From the NCBI GenBank assembly GCA_050693875.1, contig JBOGWP010000212.1, positions 1-8,301 on the forward strand: 8,301 bases of DNA. The letters are read 5' to 3'. The position numbers and the translations under genes were made by a program. Source of the DNA: JBOGWP01 sp050693875. Lineage in GTDB: Bacteria; Actinomycetota; CADDZG01; JAHWKV01; JBOGWP01. The notes beneath the pieces are model-generated. The model was not told the DNA's origin, did no database searches, and saw nothing but the letters and a program-made list of their open reading frames with translations. Shown piece by piece: positions 5,771-8,301 of the stretch (the first letter of the stretch is position 1; each line of letters starts with the position of its first letter).

Positions 5771-5801
5771 GATACGGCGCCCCCGATGGGGGCGCCGTAT
5801 C
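5771..5801. terminator. Strong hairpin terminator, probably bidirectional
   Basis: GATACGGCGCCCCC (5771-5784) and GGGGGCGCCGTATC (5788-5801) form a perfect 14-bp stem with a 3-nt loop, 23 bp after the stop of the last coiled-coil gene. The + strand continues GTTGTGG, so the U-tract is weak. The converging gene ends at 5885, so the hairpin could also stop readthrough from that side. Confidence 0.8.
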
Positions 5802-5853
5802 GTTGTGGTAAGTGGTGCGCCCGACCCCGACGCCGCCGCACATGGCGCTCGTT

Positions 5854-5869
5854 GCAGCGGGAGCGCTGC
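5854..5869 (-). terminator. Short hairpin after the PsbP-like gene
   Basis: GCAGCG (5854-5859) and CGCTGC (5864-5869) pair over 6 bp around a 4-nt loop, 15 bp beyond the minus-strand stop at 5885. No clear T-tract follows on the minus strand, so its role as terminator is tentative. Confidence 0.3.
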
Positions 5870-5884
5870 GGAAGGAGGGGTTGG

Positions 5885-6580
5885 TTAGCTCGGCGAGGGG
5901 CTGGGAGGGGGCGCCGACTCCGTGGGACCGGGTCGCCGGGTGCTCTCGAACGAGTCGATGACCGCGTCGAAGGTGGAGGCGACCTTCTTGAAGTCCTGCA
6001 CGGGGACGGTCTCGAACAGGATCCGAACCTGCTTCGCGCCGTGATACAGGTAGTACTGGGAGCGGATGCCCTCCTTCGTGCCGTCAGCAGTCACGAAGGT
6101 GTACAAGAAGGAGAAGCCGGGAACGGCGTTCGCGAAGATGAGCTTCGGCTTGCATTCGCCGGCGGCATCTCGCTCTTCGTCGCTGCAGATGAAGGTGACG
6201 AGGCTTCCCTGCCTTCTGATGGTCTCGCGGAGAGGCGTCCCCAGCGCCACGAACTCCGTCGGCTGTATCTCCCCGGGGAGCTCGTTGACCGTTACGGCGA
6301 TCCTGCTACCCCCCTTTTCGAGGAGCAGGCGGGTCTGGGGCGTACTTGGTTTGAGACGCTTCCAACCCTTCGGGTACGAGATCGCGATGCCCCCTTCGGT
6401 ATCGTGAAAGCGAACGAGAGGGATGGTCGACGATGGGCTTGCCGTCGCATTGGTCTTCGGCTCCCGCCCGGGCAACGATCGCTGCCCTATATAGAAGGAG
6501 AGGGCGACGACGGCGATCACGCCGGCGCCGATCCCGCCTCGCCGGAGGGTCTTCGCGTTCAGATCGAGGGTGATCCGCAT
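5885..6580 (-). CDS. Membrane-anchored extracytoplasmic protein, PsbP/Mog1-like domain
   Basis: The 231-residue product starts MRITLDLNAKTLRRGG, has one membrane helix (about 17-32) and then a Thr/Ser/Pro-rich linker (about 38-54). A globular outside domain begins RFHDTEGGIAISYPKGW (57-73). The 'Gly-x-Ile-x-Tyr-Pro-x-Gly-Trp' entry, the later FETVPVQDFKKV and the closing DAVIDSFEST are typical of PsbP/Mog1-fold and DUF1795-like extracytoplasmic proteins. Cys132 and Cys143 may form a disulfide. The tail is Pro/Ser-rich (APPPSPSPS). The frame is open up to an ATG at 6784, but the extra 68 residues are low in protein character and overlap the divergent promoter, so ATG 6580 is preferred. No ribosome binding site precedes it; a -10-like TACAAT 9 nt upstream suggests a leaderless message. 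Its role is unknown. Confidence 0.75.
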   Translation of the reverse strand: MRITLDLNAKTLRRGGIGAGVIAVVALSFYIGQRSLPGREPKTNATASPSSTIPLVRFHDTEGGIAISYPKGWKRLKPSTPQTRLLLEKGGSRIAVTVNELPGEIQPTEFVALGTPLRETIRRQGSLVTFICSDEERDAAGECKPKLIFANAVPGFSFLYTFVTADGTKEGIRSQYYLYHGAKQVRILFETVPVQDFKKVASTFDAVIDSFESTRRPGPTESAPPPSPSPS

Positions 6581-6589
6581 GCCCGGCGC

Positions 6590-6595
6590 ATTGTA
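6590..6595 (-). promoter_or_regulatory. -10 element of a probable leaderless promoter
   Basis: On the minus strand TACAAT (5 of 6 matches) ends 9 nt before the ATG at 6580. Transcription would start at or within about 3 nt of the start codon. I see no good -35 at the usual distance. Confidence 0.4.
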
Positions 6596-6631
6596 TGCAT
6601 TCGCCGCCGGATACTCGGCACGTCGAGTTGT

Positions 6632-6661
6632 CCGGTTTGTCGGATCCCGGTTTGACCGATT
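6632..6661. repeat. Two tandem 15-bp direct repeats
   Basis: CCGGTTTGTCGGATC (6632-6646) is followed directly by CCGGTTTGACCGATT (6647-6661), 12 of 15 bases alike. The pair lies between the divergent PsbP-like gene and the hydrogenase operon, about 110 bp upstream of the hydrogenase -35. This is a plausible activator or repressor site, without further evidence. Confidence 0.4.
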
Positions 6662-6770
6662 TAGGGCCGGCGCGGGTCGCCTAATCGCGGTTCTCAGGGG
6701 GTCCGAATAGGAGTTCGCAGACCCAAAAAAGGGGCTCCTGACCTGGGCAAACGCCTCTATTAACTTTGTG

Positions 6771-6798
6771 TTGCTCAAAAGCACCTAGGTGCTAGAAT
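6771..6798 (+). promoter_or_regulatory. Hydrogenase promoter with palindromic operator in the spacer
   Basis: TTGCTC (6771-6776), a 16-nt spacer and TAGAAT (6793-6798; 5 of 6 matches) form a promoter ending 41 bp before the hydrogenase start. The spacer holds the perfect 14-bp palindrome AGCACCTAGGTGCT (6780-6793), which touches the -10. CACCTA recurs at 6800-6805. A protein bound there would cover the polymerase site, so the palindrome is a likely repressor operator. Confidence 0.55.
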
Positions 6799-6839
6799 CA
6801 CCTACCGCTGAGACGTTCCGTCTACAGGGAGGTATTTGT

Positions 6840-8048
6840 ATGGCCCATACTTCGCACGGCAAGAGGCCGGATCAGCTGACTGCGGATGACCCGTTTGCAC
6901 CAATCGGGATCCGCAGCCAGGGGGCCCCGGTCGAGAGGCCGGCGCAGGTCCGCCTCGGTCCGCTGGACAAGATCTACCTGATCTGGATGGTCGGCGGCTC
7001 CTGCGACGGATGCACCATCGCCGTTACCGGCGCCACGAACCCCCCGGTCGAGCACCTGCTCGCCGGCATAGTGCCCGGCATGCCGAAGGTTGAGCTGATC
7101 CACACGGTGGTGTCCGTAGAGTCGGGCCCCGAGTGGGTCCACAACCTCTTCATGGCCGAGCGGGGAGAGCTCGACTCTCCGTTCGTCATCGTCTGGGAGG
7201 GCTCGATGTTCGACGAGACCCGCTCGGGCGACGGCTACTTCATGGGCCTCGGAGAAGACCCCGAGAGTGGCCGGACGATCACTTCGGCCGAGTGGATGCG
7301 GCGCCTGGCCCCGAAGGCCGCCGCCGTCGTCGCCATCGGAACCTGCGCCACCTGGGGCGGCATCCCCGCCGCAGAGGGCAACCCGACCGGGTCGATGGGC
7401 GTCATGGACTACCTGGGGAAGGACTTCCGGTCCGCGTTCGGCGTCCCGGTGGTGAACATCCCAGGTTGCTCGCCCGTGGGCGACAACTTCATGGAGACGG
7501 CAGCCGCCGTCGTCCTGTTCCTGCAGGGCCTTGCCCCGCTTCCCGAGTTCGACGAGCTCGGCCGTCCGGCATGGATTTACGGTGAGACCGTTCACCGCCA
7601 CTGCCCGCGTGCCGGCTACTACGAGGAGGGCGTGTTCGCCAAGGAGTACGGCGACAAGGAATGCCTCGTGGAGCTGGGCTGCTGGGGTCCGGTCGTGCAG
7701 TGCAACATCACCGAGCGCGGCATCGTGAACGGCACGGGCGGATGCATGCAGATGGGTGGCATCTGCATCGGCTGCACCATGCCGGGCTTCCCGGACAAGT
7801 TCTCGCCGATGTACTCGCCGCCTCCCGGCTCGATGCTGTCCTCCACCACCTCACGGGTGGTCGGCGGCTTCATCCGCCGGATGCGTCGTGTCTCGATGGC
7901 CGACAAGAACCGCACCGCCCGCTGGGAAGACAGCGAGTCGCACTCGGGCTGGGCTCGCTACCAGACGGGACCTGTCGGGGCGCAGAAGTTCATCCACAAG
8001 ATCTACAACGCCTACCAGCACTCCAAGGAAGGCAAGGTTCCCTGGTAA
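6840..8048 (+). CDS. hhyS: Group 1h (actinobacterial-type) [NiFe]-hydrogenase small subunit
   Basis: This 402-residue subunit carries the Fe-S relay that takes electrons from the [NiFe] site of the large subunit. Enzymes of this group oxidise atmospheric-level H2 in the presence of O2 and feed respiration. The proximal cluster motif GGSCDGCTIA gives Cys55, Asp56 and Cys58, with Cys169 (GTCATWGG) and Cys210 (PGCSPVGDN). Distal ligands are His252, Cys255, Cys275 and Cys281. Medial ligands are Cys288, Cys309 and Cys312 (ICIGCTMPGFPDKF), with Cys302 as a possible fourth. In the Ralstonia eutropha member an Asp ligates the proximal cluster. There is no Tat signal peptide, as is usual for this group. 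A tail of about 80 residues follows the cluster domain. ATG 6840 has AGGGAGG (6826-6832) 7 nt upstream; the in-frame GTG at 6789 lies inside the promoter and is rejected. The large subunit follows 54 bp later. Confidence 0.95.
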   Translation: MAHTSHGKRPDQLTADDPFAPIGIRSQGAPVERPAQVRLGPLDKIYLIWMVGGSCDGCTIAVTGATNPPVEHLLAGIVPGMPKVELIHTVVSVESGPEWVHNLFMAERGELDSPFVIVWEGSMFDETRSGDGYFMGLGEDPESGRTITSAEWMRRLAPKAAAVVAIGTCATWGGIPAAEGNPTGSMGVMDYLGKDFRSAFGVPVVNIPGCSPVGDNFMETAAAVVLFLQGLAPLPEFDELGRPAWIYGETVHRHCPRAGYYEEGVFAKEYGDKECLVELGCWGPVVQCNITERGIVNGTGGCMQMGGICIGCTMPGFPDKFSPMYSPPPGSMLSSTTSRVVGGFIRRMRRVSMADKNRTARWEDSESHSGWARYQTGPVGAQKFIHKIYNAYQHSKEGKVPW

Positions 8049-8102
8049 GTCGACACGGCAGGCAACGCATGGGGAGGGAAGGCAAAGGAGAGGTGAGGTC
8101 CT

Positions 8103-8301
8103 ATGTGTTTTAAGAACCTCCCGGTCGAGTTCGACGAGAACGGCCGGGCGCGGTTGAAGGAGGGGATGGCGGAACCCTGGTCGCTCGAGGGTAACGGCGT
8201 CAAGCGTTACACCAAGACGGTCCGGCGGCCGGTTTCCGGCGGCGCCATCGCCACGAAGGGCCGGGTTCGTGACTGGCTGATCGACCCGATCACCCGCGTC
8301 G
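8103..8301 (+). CDS. hhyL: Group 1h [NiFe]-hydrogenase large subunit (5' part)
   Basis: The first 66 residues of the catalytic subunit are visible; the gene runs off the window. It starts MCFKNLPVEFDENG and reaches LIDPITRV, the beginning of the family's 'DPITR[IV]EGH' segment that precedes the first pair of nickel-binding cysteines. Those cysteines (L1 motif) and the C-terminal pair lie outside. The product would pair with the small subunit encoded immediately upstream and hold the Ni-Fe(CN)2CO centre. The AG-rich stretch 8085-8098 (AGGAGAGGTGAGG) supplies the ribosome binding site, 4-9 nt before the ATG. Maturation (hyp) genes probably lie beyond the window end. Confidence 0.92.
   Translation, partial: MCFKNLPVEFDENGRARLKEGMAEPWSLEGNGVKRYTKTVRRPVSGGAIATKGRVRDWLIDPITRV

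Noticed and set aside
3906..5843. Long minus-strand frames (276 and 322 residues) opposite the rod-protein genes
   Set aside because: They are antisense shadows made of Asp, Arg, Gly and Val from the mirrored codons. The plus-strand frames have membrane helices, heptads and ribosome binding sites.
5678..6655. Plus-strand 325-residue frame across the terminator and the PsbP-like gene
   Set aside because: It runs through a strong terminator and is antisense to a gene with clear domain features. Its composition is not protein-like.
6581..6784. N-terminal extension of the PsbP-like protein to ATG 6784
   Set aside because: The extra 68 residues lack structure, overlap the hydrogenase promoter and operator, and precede a second start that has a well-placed -10 element.
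6789..6839. GTG start at 6789 for the hydrogenase small subunit
   Set aside because: It lies inside the predicted -10/operator. ATG 6840 has a well-spaced AGGGAGG.
1..8301. tRNA, rRNA, insertion sequence or prophage genes
   Set aside because: No cloverleaf, rRNA core sequence, transposase motif or terminal inverted repeats with target duplication were seen on either strand.

Overview
The window is GC-rich with dense, short-spaced genes. It carries an actinobacterial-type (group 1h) [NiFe]-hydrogenase, long runs of G+C-biased third codon positions and a GC-rich interspersed repeat. An uncultured or soil Actinomycetota lineage is the best guess. This is inference, because no rRNA or phylogenetic marker is present.

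Layout. (1) 1-186: the 3' end of an unrecognised + strand gene. (2) 187-453: a convergent gap holding a degenerate 62-bp tandem repeat. (3) 454-3434: a tightly packed minus-strand operon, read from 3434 downwards. It encodes three small single-pass membrane proteins, a soluble protein of unknown function, and an FtsH-family AAA+ zinc protease that lacks the usual second membrane helix and external domain. (4) 3435-3899: a 465-bp divergent regulatory region. It holds a minus-strand promoter candidate and, on the + strand leader, a structured element resembling a c-di-GMP-I (GEMM) riboswitch, followed by competing hairpins. (5) 3900-5747: a + strand operon of three related single-pass membrane proteins with long heptad-repeat rods. 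Two of them have an Arg-Gly-Gln motif just before the membrane helix, as in class III/Tad-type pilin-like proteins. A strong 14-bp terminator follows. (6) 5885-6580: a minus-strand membrane-anchored protein resembling PsbP/Mog1-like domains. (7) 6581-6839: a divergent promoter region with a 14-bp perfect palindrome between the -35 and -10 of the next gene. (8) 6840-8301: the hydrogenase small subunit and the start of the large subunit.

How the genes may work together. The two divergent operons flanking 3435-3899 look like one system. By charge distribution, the minus-strand proteins place their soluble parts in the cytoplasm, on the same side as the FtsH-like protease. The + strand proteins place coiled-coil rods outside the membrane. 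I do not recognise this gene set as a described system, and it is the most interesting part of the window. The hydrogenase next door would oxidise H2 at trace levels to feed the respiratory chain. Nothing in the sequence ties it functionally to the coiled-coil cluster beyond proximity.
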